From Clostridia bacterium (lineage in GTDB: Bacteria; Bacillota; Clostridia; Monoglobales; Monoglobaceae): DNA of 64,000 bases. Both the position numbers and the translations under genes were made by a program. Position 1 is the stretch's first letter. Each line of letters begins with the position of its first letter. The notes below the pieces were generated by a model, which saw only the letters and a list, made by a program, of their open reading frames with translations, did not search any database and was not told where the DNA came from. Positions 1-9,000 of this stretch are shown here, in pieces. The stretch is from NCBI GenBank assembly GCA_900769795.1, contig CAAGHZ010000001.1, positions 30,303 through 94,302 of the forward strand, read 5' to 3'.

Positions 1-575
1 TGAGCATTGTTGTTGCTAAGTTTTGACAGAGCGGCCTTCAGTTTTTGTATATCAAACATATACATCCCTGAATTCATCTCTTTGATTGCCTTTTCTTCTT
101 CCGTTGCATCCTTCTGTTCAACAATTTTTACGACATTACCATTGTTGCGCACAATTCTGCCATAGCCTGTCGGGTCATCACAAACCGCCGTAATAACCGT
201 CGCGGCTCTGTCTGATGCACTATGTTCGCAATACGCAGCCTTTAATGTTTCCGCTGTTACTATCGGGGCATCTCCGCAAACAACCATAACGGTACCATTT
301 TCTGCCGAGATAGGCTCTATACCCTGCATCACCGCGTGACCCGTGCCAAGCTGCTCATGCTGAGTGGCATACTCAACCGCTTCGCCAAGATGAGCGCGCA
401 TACTATCTGCCATGTGACCGATAACCACGATGTTACGCTCTGCACCGGCACCACTGACCGCGTCCAAAACCCAATCTATAAGAGCCTTGCCACCTGCAAC
501 TTGAAGTGGCTTTGCTATTTTCGACTTCATTCTCTTACCCTCGCCTGCTGCGAGTATAATACTACATATCGACAT
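1..575 (-). CDS. glmU: GlmU, N-terminal uridyltransferase part (partial, cut by window edge)
   Basis: Bifunctional UDP-GlcNAc synthesis enzyme; the visible part is the N-terminal nucleotidyltransferase that transfers UMP from UTP to GlcNAc-1-P for cell-wall precursors. The first 191 codons are visible. The Rossmann-type start carries the signature LAAGEGKRM at residues 8-16, followed by the Lys-Pro of the sugar-nucleotide binding site, the GTGHAV motif and the CGDAP metal-binding segment. An ATG at 575 is chosen because an AGGAGG box lies 6 bases upstream; an in-frame ATG at 581 overlaps that box. The C-terminal left-handed beta-helix acetyltransferase would lie outside the window, so a single-domain uridyltransferase cannot be excluded. 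It lies just downstream of comFC on the same strand. Confidence 0.9.
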   Translation of the reverse strand, partial: MSICSIILAAGEGKRMKSKIAKPLQVAGGKALIDWVLDAVSGAGAERNIVVIGHMADSMRAHLGEAVEYATQHEQLGTGHAVMQGIEPISAENGTVMVVCGDAPIVTAETLKAAYCEHSASDRAATVITAVCDDPTGYGRIVRNNGNVVKIVEQKDATEEEKAIKEMNSGMYMFDIQKLKAALSKLSNNNA

Positions 576-599
576 ATACATCCTCCTAATTTAAGTTTT

Positions 600-1337
600 T
601 TATATAGATGGAACAGTAGCAATAGTTGCCGCGTATACCCTGAATGCTCCACTCTCTTTAAGTACCTTTGCACATTCTTCAAGGGTTGCACCCGTCGTAC
701 ACACATCGTCTATCAGCAAAACTGTCTTCTTATCTATCTTTTCGGGTTTCCTCACTGCAAAATTACCTTTTACATTCTCTATTCTGGCATCAAATGACAA
801 AGAACTCTGTTTTTTGATGACCTCTTTTTGAACAAGTGCGTTTGAAATATAGTTTAAGCCAAGCCTTCTTGAAACTGCCGCCGCAAGACACGCCGCCTGA
901 TCAAAATGCTCATCCGAAAACCCCTTTTTTCTGGGCGGCACAGATACTACAACATCAAAATCCACTCCGCCAAAATCACTCTTTACCATTTGTGCGACAT
1001 AGATTGCCAGAGTACTCGCAAAACCCGCATTCTTTTCTTTTTTAAAGCCCACAACTGCACGTTTCGCACCATCCGCATAAACAAACGCAGATGTTATCCG
1101 CGTATTATAGTGCCGCCTTTTGTAGCAATCCTTACACATATTTGTATCAGAGACCGCAACAGGTTTACCACAGCGCCTGCACCTATGATATGCCTTGCAA
1201 TAAGGCAATTCATTTGCACAATCCGAGCAAACGTGCTTACTTGTCTTTGGCGACAGCCTTTTGCCGCAAAATATACACTTTGGCGGAAATATAAGATTGA
1301 GTAAAACTTTCTTTACATCATATCCCACACAAACCAC
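600..1337 (-). CDS. comFC: ComF family phosphoribosyltransferase-like protein
   Basis: ComFC-type protein associated with DNA uptake and transformation in Firmicutes. The N-terminus (residues 21-71) has four Cys-x2-Cys pairs (C21/C24, C37/C40, C53/C56, C68/C71), as expected for a zinc-ribbon region. The C-terminal half is a type I phosphoribosyltransferase fold with the PRPP loop VLLIDDVCTTGAT at about 206-218. At 245 residues it has the usual family length. The start is uncertain: a GTG at 1337 lies only 2 bases after an AAAAGG box, and an in-frame GTG at 1328 has better spacing. A sigma-A-like promoter is visible upstream at 1369-1397. glmU follows on the same strand after about 24 bases, so the two may be co-transcribed. 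Confidence 0.88.
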   Translation of the reverse strand: MVCVGYDVKKVLLNLIFPPKCIFCGKRLSPKTSKHVCSDCANELPYCKAYHRCRRCGKPVAVSDTNMCKDCYKRRHYNTRITSAFVYADGAKRAVVGFKKEKNAGFASTLAIYVAQMVKSDFGGVDFDVVVSVPPRKKGFSDEHFDQAACLAAAVSRRLGLNYISNALVQKEVIKKQSSLSFDARIENVKGNFAVRKPEKIDKKTVLLIDDVCTTGATLEECAKVLKESGAFRVYAATIATVPSI

Positions 1338-1368
1338 CGCCTTTTATAATTATTCCCAAATCTACATT

Positions 1369-1397
1369 AGTATATCATACCAAAATATGAAATGCAA
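1369..1397 (-). promoter_or_regulatory. Sigma-A-type promoter for comFC
   Basis: Reading the minus strand, TTGCAT is followed after 17 bases by TATACT. It lies 32 bases upstream of the annotated comFC start. This is pattern recognition only. Confidence 0.55.
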
Positions 1398-1426
1398 GAA
1401 ATAAATATGGACGCAGTGTTTATACA

Positions 1427-1484
1427 AAAAAGGCTCCCTTGTGTAAAGGGAGCTGTCAGCGTAGCTGACTGAGGGATTGTCTTG
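1427..1484. repeat. Short interspersed palindromic repeat, copy 1
   Basis: About 57 bases starting with an 8-base-pair hairpin built on AAGGGAGC, followed by a second short palindrome (GTCAGC GTA GCTGAC) and the tail CTGAGGGATTGTC. The same sequence recurs in opposite orientation at 2631-2688. The type resembles non-coding repeats widespread in gut Clostridia; that comparison is from memory. Confidence 0.8.
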
Positions 1485-1500
1485 ATTTACAGCTACTTTA

Positions 1501-2550
1501 TCAGTTAATAGTTTCTTTTGGCAGAACATTATATAAAACAACTGCACCTGCATTTCCTTGGTTATCTACATCATAGACCGCAACAGGGGTGTTTGGGTAT
1601 ACTACCTTTATGTGCTCCGCTCCTTTTAAAACCTTAGAATGTGCCTTACTTGCTTCGAAAGAGTTACCCATATTTATCGTTTTGCTTTTCCCTATAATAT
1701 AAAAGACATACGTTTCATCTGTTATCTTATAGCTTTTTAAACCACCAAGAGTTATTTCCCGTGTTGTCTTGTCATATAAATTCCCGCTTTCCGAATACTC
1801 ATCCTGACAAGGCAATCCATTTGCAAATGCCGTATTTGCCTCGGTTGTTGCTAAGTATATTCCCGTAATCCCTTTAAACTCATTCATTGTATACTTTATA
1901 AGCCGATTTTTCAATTGGCTTGCAAGATTTTCATAATTTATCTTACCGTCGCTTGAATAATTTAAAATCTCAACCCTCTCATATGGATACTCTTCAACAA
2001 CGATACCAGATTTGTCAAGAAGTTGAATCTTAATATTTTCTTCATCCCAATCATCTAATAGAGTTACCGCATTTAGAACATAAGCATATCTTGAGGCAGT
2101 TTTGTTCTCACCATCCTCAAACTTAATACCTTCGGATCCTCCCCCCATAGTTGCAGCGTTACTTAGATTTTTCTTTTTCTCTTTAGCATATGGTTTATTC
2201 TTATCATCCCATATAAAAAGCTTCACATAATTTCTATTATGTGATACATAATTTGGAATATCTGTAGAAAAAGAAATCATTTCCCCCATAGGTATCCTTG
2301 TTTTATCTAACTTTTGAATGTTAAAAAGCTGACCTTCCTCTGTATATGCAGCTACAAATGGCTCTATTTCGTAATCCTTTATTCCGTTATTTAAAACAGA
2401 AAAGCTAACACTGGTCCTTCTTGCAGACATAGACAATATATACAACTCTGCCTCGGATGCATAACTCATTGGTTGCATCAAAGCCAACAATACAATAGCA
2501 AATAATAATATCCTTACTGTCACCAACTTTGCATATTTAAAGCACATCAC
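1501..2550 (-). CDS. Secreted protein of unknown function with a FxxWD-type beta-sandwich-like segment
   Basis: A 349-residue protein I cannot assign to a named function. It starts with a signal peptide: charged MMCFKYAK, a hydrophobic stretch at about 11-25 and a probable cleavage at YAS-EA near residue 32. Residues 33-125 resemble a small Ig-like module found in secreted glycan-related proteins of gut Clostridia: a phrase like FVAAYTEEG, then a hydrophobic segment ending in VKLFIWDD and KP. The remainder is beta-rich with no catalytic motif that I recognise. An ATG at 2547 is an alternative start. The gene stands alone and is flanked on both sides by inverted copies of one short repeat, which may mean insertion or replacement at this site. 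Confidence 0.75.
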   Translation of the reverse strand: MMCFKYAKLVTVRILLFAIVLLALMQPMSYASEAELYILSMSARRTSVSFSVLNNGIKDYEIEPFVAAYTEEGQLFNIQKLDKTRIPMGEMISFSTDIPNYVSHNRNYVKLFIWDDKNKPYAKEKKKNLSNAATMGGGSEGIKFEDGENKTASRYAYVLNAVTLLDDWDEENIKIQLLDKSGIVVEEYPYERVEILNYSSDGKINYENLASQLKNRLIKYTMNEFKGITGIYLATTEANTAFANGLPCQDEYSESGNLYDKTTREITLGGLKSYKITDETYVFYIIGKSKTINMGNSFEASKAHSKVLKGAEHIKVVYPNTPVAVYDVDNQGNAGAVVLYNVLPKETIN

Positions 2551-2875
2551 ATACCCCCCAATGCCTTATTTTACATATTTGTCACTTATATTTGTCATTG
2601 TATCACGGTTTGATGATATTGTCAACAAATCAACAATCCCTCAGTCTCGCAAGCTCGACAGCTCCCTTTACACAAGGGAGCCTTCTTCAACTATCTAACA
2701 TCACCCCTATATGTTTTAAGTAGGGCATAGCCCCTTTGTTCAATGAATAAACAATCTTTCTTTGTCATATCATAGAGTTATAGCGTTTTTTCATTTTATA
2801 CAAAAATAATCGTTCTTGATTGTGCATTATATGTACGGATTTAATCTATACACAAAACGTCGGGGGGGCACACAT
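2551..2875. other. 325-base intergenic region upstream of glgB
   Basis: This gap separates divergent genes. It holds the second inverted repeat (2631-2688) and AT-rich DNA. No clean sigma-A promoter for glgB could be picked; a G-rich ribosome binding site (a run of seven G at 2862-2868) precedes the ATG at 2876. Confidence 0.6.
2631..2688. repeat. Short interspersed palindromic repeat, copy 2 (inverted)
   Basis: Reverse-complement copy of the repeat at 1427-1484. The outer hairpin is perfect (GCTCCCTT, loop TACAC, AAGGGAGC). The inner element differs: it reads GTCTCGCAAGCTCGAC where the other copy has GTCAGCTACGCTGAC, so the copies are diverged family members rather than a recent duplication. 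Confidence 0.8.
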
Positions 2876-4822
2876 ATGAAAAAAGCACTAAACAATACTT
2901 GTGTCAAAAAATTCATTGACGAGACTTCATTATATCTCTTCAACAATGGAACAAACTATGAAAGCTACCATATGCTTGGGGCGCATCCGGCAACAGACGC
3001 CCATGGGGTCTTTGGTTATCTCTTTGCCCTATGGGCACCAAATGCAGAATCCGTCTCTGTGGTCTGCGACAACAACGGTTGGGACAGGTCCCGCAATATA
3101 ATGCACAAAATATCAACCTCCGGTGTCTGGGAAGTTTTCGTTCCACATATTACAGAGGGTCAGAATTATAAATTCAGCATTGAAGATACAAATGGTAATG
3201 TGTTTTTAAAATCCGACCCATTTGCATTTTACTCAGAAGTTCGCCCTTTGACAGCATCTGTCACAACTGATTTATCATATGGTTGGAACGACAAAGTATG
3301 GATGGACAGTCGCAAAGCGACACCTCCCTATGACAAACCCCTCAACATCTACGAAATGCACTTTGGCTCTTTCAAGACCAAGAATGACGGCAGTTTTTAT
3401 ACCTACACCGAGATGATAGATATTCTTATACCATACATCAAAAAACTCGGATACACCCATATTGAACTTATGCCGATTTGCGAGTATCCCTTTGACGGCA
3501 GTTGGGGATATCAGGTGACCGGTTATTACAGCGCAAACAGCCGCTATGGTAAACCAACAGAACTCAAATCATTTATCGACGCCTGCCATAGGGAGGGCAT
3601 AGGTGTGATTATGGATTGGGTGCCTGCCCACTTTCCAAAAGATGCCCATGGGCTTGCTAACTTTGACGGCACCCCTTTATTTGAGCATCCCGACGCAAGG
3701 CGTGGTGAACATAAAGAGTGGGGCACTCTTGTTTTTGACTGGACAAAAACGGAGATTTTCTCATTTCTTATCTCCAACGCCATCTTCTGGCTCTCGGAAT
3801 ATCATATAGATGGTCTTCGTGTTGATGCGGTATCCAGTATGCTATATCTTGATTACAACCGCCAGGGCGGAGAGTGGCTACCCAACAAATACGGTGGCAA
3901 AGAGAATTTAGAAGCAATTGACTTTTTGCAAAAATTAAACACCGCAGTTTTCGAGAGATTCCCTAATGTTTTAATGATTGCCGAAGAATCCACCGCCTGG
4001 AGCGGTGTTACTGCGCCTGCAGACACAGGCGGACTTGGGTTTAACTTTAAATGGAATATGGGTTGGATGCACGATATTCTCGATTATATGCAATGCGACC
4101 CGCTCTTCCGCAAATACAACCATAACAAACTGACTTTTTCTATGATGTACGCTTCTTCAGAAAATTATATCCTTGCCCTGTCTCACGACGAGGTTGTTCA
4201 CGGGAAACGCTCGCTTCTTGACAAAATGTGGGGCAGTTACGAAGAAAAGTTTGCTCAGCTTCGGCTTTTGTATGCATATATGTACGCACACCCGGGCAAA
4301 AAACTTCTGTTTATGGGCAGCGAATTCGGGCAATTTACCGAATGGCGATTTGCCGAAGAACTTGATTGGCTCCTCGACGATTACGATCTGCACTCGAAAA
4401 TGCGGGCATATTGTTCTACTCTTAATAAATTCTACAAGGACCATAGTTCATTTTATGAAATCGAGCGCGAAGGCGAAGACTGGCGTGGCTTTAAGTGGCT
4501 TTGTGCAGACGATTTCTCAAACAGCGTGCTGTCTTTTATGCGCGCCAACAAAAAAGGCGACGAGAAAATTGTCGTTATAATAAACTTTACTCCTGTAAGT
4601 CGGCCTAACTACGTTGTGGGGGTTCCGGAATATGGAGAATTTGAGGTTGTAATGTCCTCCAACGCAAAGTCTTTTGGCGGAGATGGCAGAGGCTCTCGCA
4701 AACTTAGCGCAAAACTCAAACCACACAATGATTTTAATTATTCAATCAGACTAAACCTCCCTCCACTTACGGCTTTATATTTAAAATTTAAACCACTTTC
4801 TGAAAAACCAAAGCAAAGCTGA
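2876..4822 (+). CDS. glgB: 1,4-alpha-glucan branching enzyme GlgB
   Basis: Makes alpha-1,6 branches in glycogen by cutting an alpha-1,4 chain and re-attaching it (GH13 family, cytoplasm). The N-terminal carbohydrate-binding beta-sandwich spans about residues 28-125 and the TIM barrel about 150-520. The catalytic residues are visible: nucleophile D317 in GLRVDAVSS, acid/base E370 in IAEES, and D438 in LSHDEVVHGK. The C-terminal beta domain ends near the stop. The ATG at 2876 gives 648 residues and has a G-rich box 7 bases upstream; an ATG 60 bases earlier has no such signal. It is the first gene of a glycogen synthesis operon continuing with glgC, glgD and glgA. Confidence 0.97.
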   Translation: MKKALNNTCVKKFIDETSLYLFNNGTNYESYHMLGAHPATDAHGVFGYLFALWAPNAESVSVVCDNNGWDRSRNIMHKISTSGVWEVFVPHITEGQNYKFSIEDTNGNVFLKSDPFAFYSEVRPLTASVTTDLSYGWNDKVWMDSRKATPPYDKPLNIYEMHFGSFKTKNDGSFYTYTEMIDILIPYIKKLGYTHIELMPICEYPFDGSWGYQVTGYYSANSRYGKPTELKSFIDACHREGIGVIMDWVPAHFPKDAHGLANFDGTPLFEHPDARRGEHKEWGTLVFDWTKTEIFSFLISNAIFWLSEYHIDGLRVDAVSSMLYLDYNRQGGEWLPNKYGGKENLEAIDFLQKLNTAVFERFPNVLMIAEESTAWSGVTAPADTGGLGFNFKWNMGWMHDILDYMQCDPLFRKYNHNKLTFSMMYASSENYILALSHDEVVHGKRSLLDKMWGSYEEKFAQLRLLYAYMYAHPGKKLLFMGSEFGQFTEWRFAEELDWLLDDYDLHSKMRAYCSTLNKFYKDHSSFYEIEREGEDWRGFKWLCADDFSNSVLSFMRANKKGDEKIVVIINFTPVSRPNYVVGVPEYGEFEVVMSSNAKSFGGDGRGSRKLSAKLKPHNDFNYSIRLNLPPLTALYLKFKPLSEKPKQS

Positions 4823-4913
4823 AAAATATATGACATTGTACAAAAACTTTTGTTGGTGCTCGCAAACAAAAGACGTGTAATAATCAGTGAGCAGAAAGGT
4901 CAAAAACAATATT

Positions 4914-6137
4914 ATGAAATCAAAAGAATGTGTAGCTATGATTCTTGCCGGCGGTCAGGGCAGCCGACTTGGTATTCTGACACGAAACGTTGCAAAACCC
5001 GCAGTTCCTTTTGGCGGAAAGTATAGAATCATTGATTTTCCCCTGAGCAACTGTACTCATTCAGGAATTGACACCGTCGGAGTTTTAACCCAGTATCAAC
5101 CTCTCGAGCTTAATACCTACATTGCAAGCGGACAATCCTGGGATCTTGACCGTTCAAATGGTGGCGTCTATGTTCTGCCCCCATATACTTCAGCAGACAA
5201 AGGTGAGTGGTACAAAGGCACTGCCAACGCAATATATCAGAATTTAAGCTTTATATCACAGTTTAACCCCAAATATGTAATTATTCTCTCAGGCGACCAC
5301 ATATATAAAATGGATTACAACAAAATGGTTCGTCAACACAAAAATTCGGGCGCTGATGCAACCATTGCAGTTATTGAAGTTCCATGGGACGAGGCATCTC
5401 GCTTTGGAATAATGAATACCGACGCTGATTCTAACATTATAGAATTTGAGGAAAAGCCCCAAACCCCCAAAAGCAATCTGGCATCAATGGGTGTATACTG
5501 CTTTAGCTGGGATGTTCTTCGCAAATTTTTGACAGAAGACGAAAACGACCCTGAGTCCGACAATGATTTTGGCAAGAATATTATTCCGAAAATGCTCGAA
5601 TCGGGTTTAAAACTTGTTGCACACAGATTTAATGGTTATTGGAAGGATGTTGGTACAATCCAAAGTCTGTGGGAAGCGAATATGGAACTCCTCGACGACA
5701 ACGAGGGGCTGACCCTTGAAGATGACGGATGGAGGATATACAGTAAAGCGCCTAACAAACCACCTCACTATGTGTCATCAGACGCCAGTCTTCGCAACTG
5801 TTATATAACCGAGGGTTGTGAGATTTACGGAGAGATAAACCACTCGGTTGTTTTTGAAGGGGTAACCGTCGAAGAAGGGGCAAAGATAGAAGACTCTATC
5901 ATCTTTCCCGGAGCGGTTATCAAAAAAGGTGCCGCCGTATACAAAGCCCTTATTGGCTCAGGATCAATAATTGGCAGTGATGCCCGCATCGGTTCTGACG
6001 ACAAAAGCGCAAACAACGATTGGGTTAACAAAAAAATCTGTTCTGACAACATCTCCCTTATTGCCCCCGAGGTTAAAATCGGCGACGGCATAAGGGTAGC
6101 ACAAAACTCTATGGTTGTTGAAAATATTATAAAATAG
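4914..6137 (+). CDS. glgC: Glucose-1-phosphate adenylyltransferase, catalytic subunit GlgC
   Basis: Makes ADP-glucose from ATP and glucose-1-phosphate, the committed step of glycogen synthesis. The N-terminal nucleotidyltransferase domain shows [11 protein letters not shown] and [16 protein letters not shown], then the metal/substrate region [10 protein letters not shown] and the sugar site [11 protein letters not shown]-terminal left-handed helix domain follows with hexapeptide-like repeats ([21 protein letters not shown]). It is 407 residues from the ATG at 4914; a GTG at 4887 would add nine residues but has no upstream ribosome binding site, whereas AGAAAGG lies before the ATG, though at a long 14-base spacing. 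It has all catalytic motifs, unlike the GlgD partner next door. Confidence 0.96.
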   Translation: MKSKECVAMILAGGQGSRLGILTRNVAKPAVPFGGKYRIIDFPLSNCTHSGIDTVGVLTQYQPLELNTYIASGQSWDLDRSNGGVYVLPPYTSADKGEWYKGTANAIYQNLSFISQFNPKYVIILSGDHIYKMDYNKMVRQHKNSGADATIAVIEVPWDEASRFGIMNTDADSNIIEFEEKPQTPKSNLASMGVYCFSWDVLRKFLTEDENDPESDNDFGKNIIPKMLESGLKLVAHRFNGYWKDVGTIQSLWEANMELLDDNEGLTLEDDGWRIYSKAPNKPPHYVSSDASLRNCYITEGCEIYGEINHSVVFEGVTVEEGAKIEDSIIFPGAVIKKGAAVYKALIGSGSIIGSDARIGSDDKSANNDWVNKKICSDNISLIAPEVKIGDGIRVAQNSMVVENIIK

Positions 6138-6170
6138 TGCTCGTCATCATCGCAGAAAGGATACAAGGAC

Positions 6171-7298
6171 ATGAAAAACGATTTAATGGGTCTTATCTTT
6201 GCAGAAAACCCCGAGGCCGCCATGGGAGAACTGACAAGCGTTCGTGCTCTTGCGGCTATTCCGTTTGGAGGCAGATACAGAATCATAGATTTTATACTTT
6301 CAAACATGGTCAATTCTTCAATAATAAACGTTGGTATCACCACGCCTTATAACTATCGTTCTCTGTCTGACCACCTGGGCACGGGAAAAGATTGGGATCT
6401 TGACAGAAAAGGTAACGGACTTTTTATTCTCCCGCCGAGAGAACCGGGCGATATTTCGGACATTAAAAGCGGGATTGATATTATACACGATATTTCTTAC
6501 TTTCTAAGCAAAAGCCGCAAGGACTATGTCTTGGTTACAAACTGCAACACTATCTGTAATATAAATTATTCTGAGGTCTTAAAGTTTCATTTAGAGCACG
6601 AGGCAGATATTACCCTGATATATAACGAGGTAGGTACCCTGAGTTCAAAAGAATTGACTACAAGAATTCTCCTCGATGTAGACAGGGATGAAACAGTCAG
6701 GGATATTCAGGTATACCCAATACAACAAAGCTCCAATTTTTCTTATATGCATATGTTCATAATAAGAAAGGAACTGCTTTTAAAACTTGTCGGCGATGCA
6801 GTTGCACACAACAAGCACTATATATCAAAAGACTTGCTTCTGCCCGCTCTTGATCGTTTTAAGGTATATGGGTATAAGCACGAAGGATACACAAGACAGA
6901 TTGACAATGTCAAATCATTCTTCTCGGCAAATCTTGAACTTTTAAACAAAAACATTCGCGATGACCTTTTTGGCCAAAAATCTGATATGCCCATATACAC
7001 AAAGATTAAGGACTCAGTCCCCACAAGATATTGTCATAGCGCAGATGTCAGCAACTCTATAGTTGCTGATGGTTGTGTAATTGAAGGCACCGTAAGAAAC
7101 AGCATTCTCTTCCGAGGGGTTCATATAGGCAAGGGTGCAACAGTTGAAAACAGCATCATAATGCAAAAATCCAACATTATGGACAATTGTCTGATTCAAA
7201 ATGTAATTTTTGACAAAGAGGTTGTTTTGCGCAGCGGCAAAAAACTTGTAGGTCAGGACACTTATCCTATGGTCATCGGCAAGAAAGCCATTATATAA
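6171..7298 (+). CDS. glgD: GlgD, regulatory/non-catalytic subunit of ADP-glucose pyrophosphorylase
   Basis: A GlgC paralogue found in Firmicutes beside glgC; in characterised members it forms a heterotetramer with GlgC and raises its activity. At 375 residues it keeps the fold and the PFGGRYRIIDFILSN segment, but the nucleotide-binding loop GGxGxRL is absent: residues 6-18 read IFAENPEAAMGEL. A beta-helix tail carries hexapeptide-like repeats (SIVADGCVIEG, SIIMQKSNIMDN). It starts at an ATG preceded by AGAAAGG and by a closer AAGGA. It lies 33 bases after glgC and 36 bases before the glgA start. The loss of the loop argues for a regulatory role. Confidence 0.94.
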   Translation: MKNDLMGLIFAENPEAAMGELTSVRALAAIPFGGRYRIIDFILSNMVNSSIINVGITTPYNYRSLSDHLGTGKDWDLDRKGNGLFILPPREPGDISDIKSGIDIIHDISYFLSKSRKDYVLVTNCNTICNINYSEVLKFHLEHEADITLIYNEVGTLSSKELTTRILLDVDRDETVRDIQVYPIQQSSNFSYMHMFIIRKELLLKLVGDAVAHNKHYISKDLLLPALDRFKVYGYKHEGYTRQIDNVKSFFSANLELLNKNIRDDLFGQKSDMPIYTKIKDSVPTRYCHSADVSNSIVADGCVIEGTVRNSILFRGVHIGKGATVENSIIMQKSNIMDNCLIQNVIFDKEVVLRSGKKLVGQDTYPMVIGKKAII

Positions 7299-7334
7299 AA
7301 CCACTTACAGACTTTACAAGAAAGGATGTGTAAT

Positions 7335-8768
7335 ATGAGCAAAATATTGATGTGTTCCTCCGAGGTTGCTCCCTTTGCAAAAACAGGAGGGCTTGGCGAT
7401 GTCCTTGGCGCCTTGCCTCAGGCACTTCTTGACCGTGGTCACGATATCAGAGTAATTATGCCTAAATATGGGTGTATCCCCGATGAGTTCCGTGATAAAA
7501 TGGAATTTCTCTTCTTCACATATGTGCCTCTCGGCTGGCGCAGAAAATACTGTGGCATCTTTAAACTTGAGCAAGGCGGCATCACCTACTACTTTGTAGA
7601 CAATGAATATTACTTTAGTGACCCATATCTTTATATGTGGAACGATCTTGAAAGGTTTGCTTTTTATGACAAGGCTTGTCTTGAGGTTATCAAAATTCTT
7701 GACTTTAAGCCCGACATAATCCATTGCCACGACTGGCAGGCAGGAATGATACCTGTGCTGCTCAACGCATACTATGTAAACGACAAATTCTATCGCGGCA
7801 TAAAAACTGTGTTCACTATTCACAACCTCAGATATCAGGGTATATACTCAACAGATGCCGTGGCCGACTTTTACTCTCTCGGTCCTGATTTTTTTACAGA
7901 CGACAAACTTGAGTTCTATGGGTGTGCTAACCTCCTAAAGGGCGGCATTGTGTACTCTGACTATATTACTACAGTCAGTCCTACCTATGCAAATGAAATT
8001 AAAACACCGCTCGGCGGCGAAAAATTGGACGGGCTTTTACTCGCACGTTCAAATTCTCTGTCGGGAATAATCAATGGCATAGACTACTCCGTGTACAACC
8101 CACAGACAGACCCGTATCTTTACGAGAACTTCACATCGCTATCTGTTGAAGACGGAAAAAAATTAAATAAAATAAAACTGCAAGAACAATTAGGTCTGCC
8201 TGTTGACGGCAAAAAAGCAATGGTTGCCATCATATCAAGGCTTGTTGATCAAAAAGGTTTTGATTTAATTGCCAAGGCTATGGGTGACCTGATACAACTT
8301 GATATTCAACTTGTTATCATCGGCACGGGTGAGGCAAAATACGAGGAAATGCTCCGCCATGCCGCATGGTGCAATCCCACAAAGGTTTCGGCAAACATTA
8401 TGTTCTCAAATGATTTGGCTCATAAACTGTATGCGGCGGCAGATTTGTTCCTTATGCCGTCGCTCTATGAGCCTTGCGGTCTGAGTCAGCTTATATCCTT
8501 CTCCTACGGCACAATCCCTATAGTGCGCGAGACGGGCGGCCTTATAGACACTGTCGTTCCCTATAACAAGTATACGGGGGAGGGTAACGGTTTCAGCTTT
8601 GCTCCATACGATTTCCATGATATGATGTACACTCTCCGCATGGCGCTTGAACATTTTGGAGATAAAGAAACGTGGAACAATCTTGTTAAGACCGCAATGA
8701 AACAAAAGTTTTCCTGGGATAAATCTGCCACAGAATACGAAAGCATCTATAATTCCCTGACGGGGTAG
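7335..8768 (+). CDS. glgA: Glycogen synthase GlgA (ADP-glucose type)
   Basis: GT5-family enzyme that extends alpha-1,4-glucan chains from ADP-glucose. The N-terminal ADP-glucose signature KTGGLGDV lies at residues 16-23. The HDWQAG and FTIHNLRYQG segments follow. The C-terminal Rossmann domain has SRLVDQKGFDL and the retaining-transferase motif MPSLYEPCGLSQL. The ATG at 7335 gives 477 residues and sits 9 bases after AGAAAGG; the ATG at 7326 directly abuts that box and is rejected. It is the last gene of the glgBCDA operon and is followed by a clear terminator. Confidence 0.96.
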   Translation: MSKILMCSSEVAPFAKTGGLGDVLGALPQALLDRGHDIRVIMPKYGCIPDEFRDKMEFLFFTYVPLGWRRKYCGIFKLEQGGITYYFVDNEYYFSDPYLYMWNDLERFAFYDKACLEVIKILDFKPDIIHCHDWQAGMIPVLLNAYYVNDKFYRGIKTVFTIHNLRYQGIYSTDAVADFYSLGPDFFTDDKLEFYGCANLLKGGIVYSDYITTVSPTYANEIKTPLGGEKLDGLLLARSNSLSGIINGIDYSVYNPQTDPYLYENFTSLSVEDGKKLNKIKLQEQLGLPVDGKKAMVAIISRLVDQKGFDLIAKAMGDLIQLDIQLVIIGTGEAKYEEMLRHAAWCNPTKVSANIMFSNDLAHKLYAAADLFLMPSLYEPCGLSQLISFSYGTIPIVRETGGLIDTVVPYNKYTGEGNGFSFAPYDFHDMMYTLRMALEHFGDKETWNNLVKTAMKQKFSWDKSATEYESIYNSLTG

Positions 8769-8777
8769 ACTATTCAC

Positions 8778-8815
8778 AAAAATACAGATACACGCCTTGC
8801 TGCATCTGTATTTTT
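8778..8815 (+). terminator. Intrinsic terminator after glgA
   Basis: A perfect 12-base-pair stem (AAAAATACAGAT and ATCTGTATTTTT) around a 14-base loop, ending in a T run. It closes the glgBCDA unit before the glgP promoter. Confidence 0.75.
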
Positions 8816-8888
8816 ATGTCTATTATGTCTGTCCTCTCATTTATATTTATGTAACTGCCGTCAATTTAACCAAAAATCAAAAAAACAC

Positions 8889-8917
8889 TTGAAAAAATGT
8901 GCAAAATGAGGTAATAT
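8889..8917 (+). promoter_or_regulatory. Sigma-A-type promoter for glgP
   Basis: TTGAAA, 17-base spacer, TAATAT. It lies about 85 bases before the glgP start and downstream of the glgA terminator, so the phosphorylase can be expressed separately from synthesis genes. Confidence 0.7.
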
Positions 8918-9000
8918 TATAAAGATGCGTATTTGATTATGCCTTACCTCTAAAGATGCACAGTTAAACACCACATTTTAGGAAAGGTATGGTATATTCA

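Noticed and set aside
336..797. Plus-strand open frame of 153 codons overlapping glmU and comFC
   Set aside because: It lies across two clear minus-strand genes, has no ribosome binding site and no recognisable motif; it is a shadow frame.
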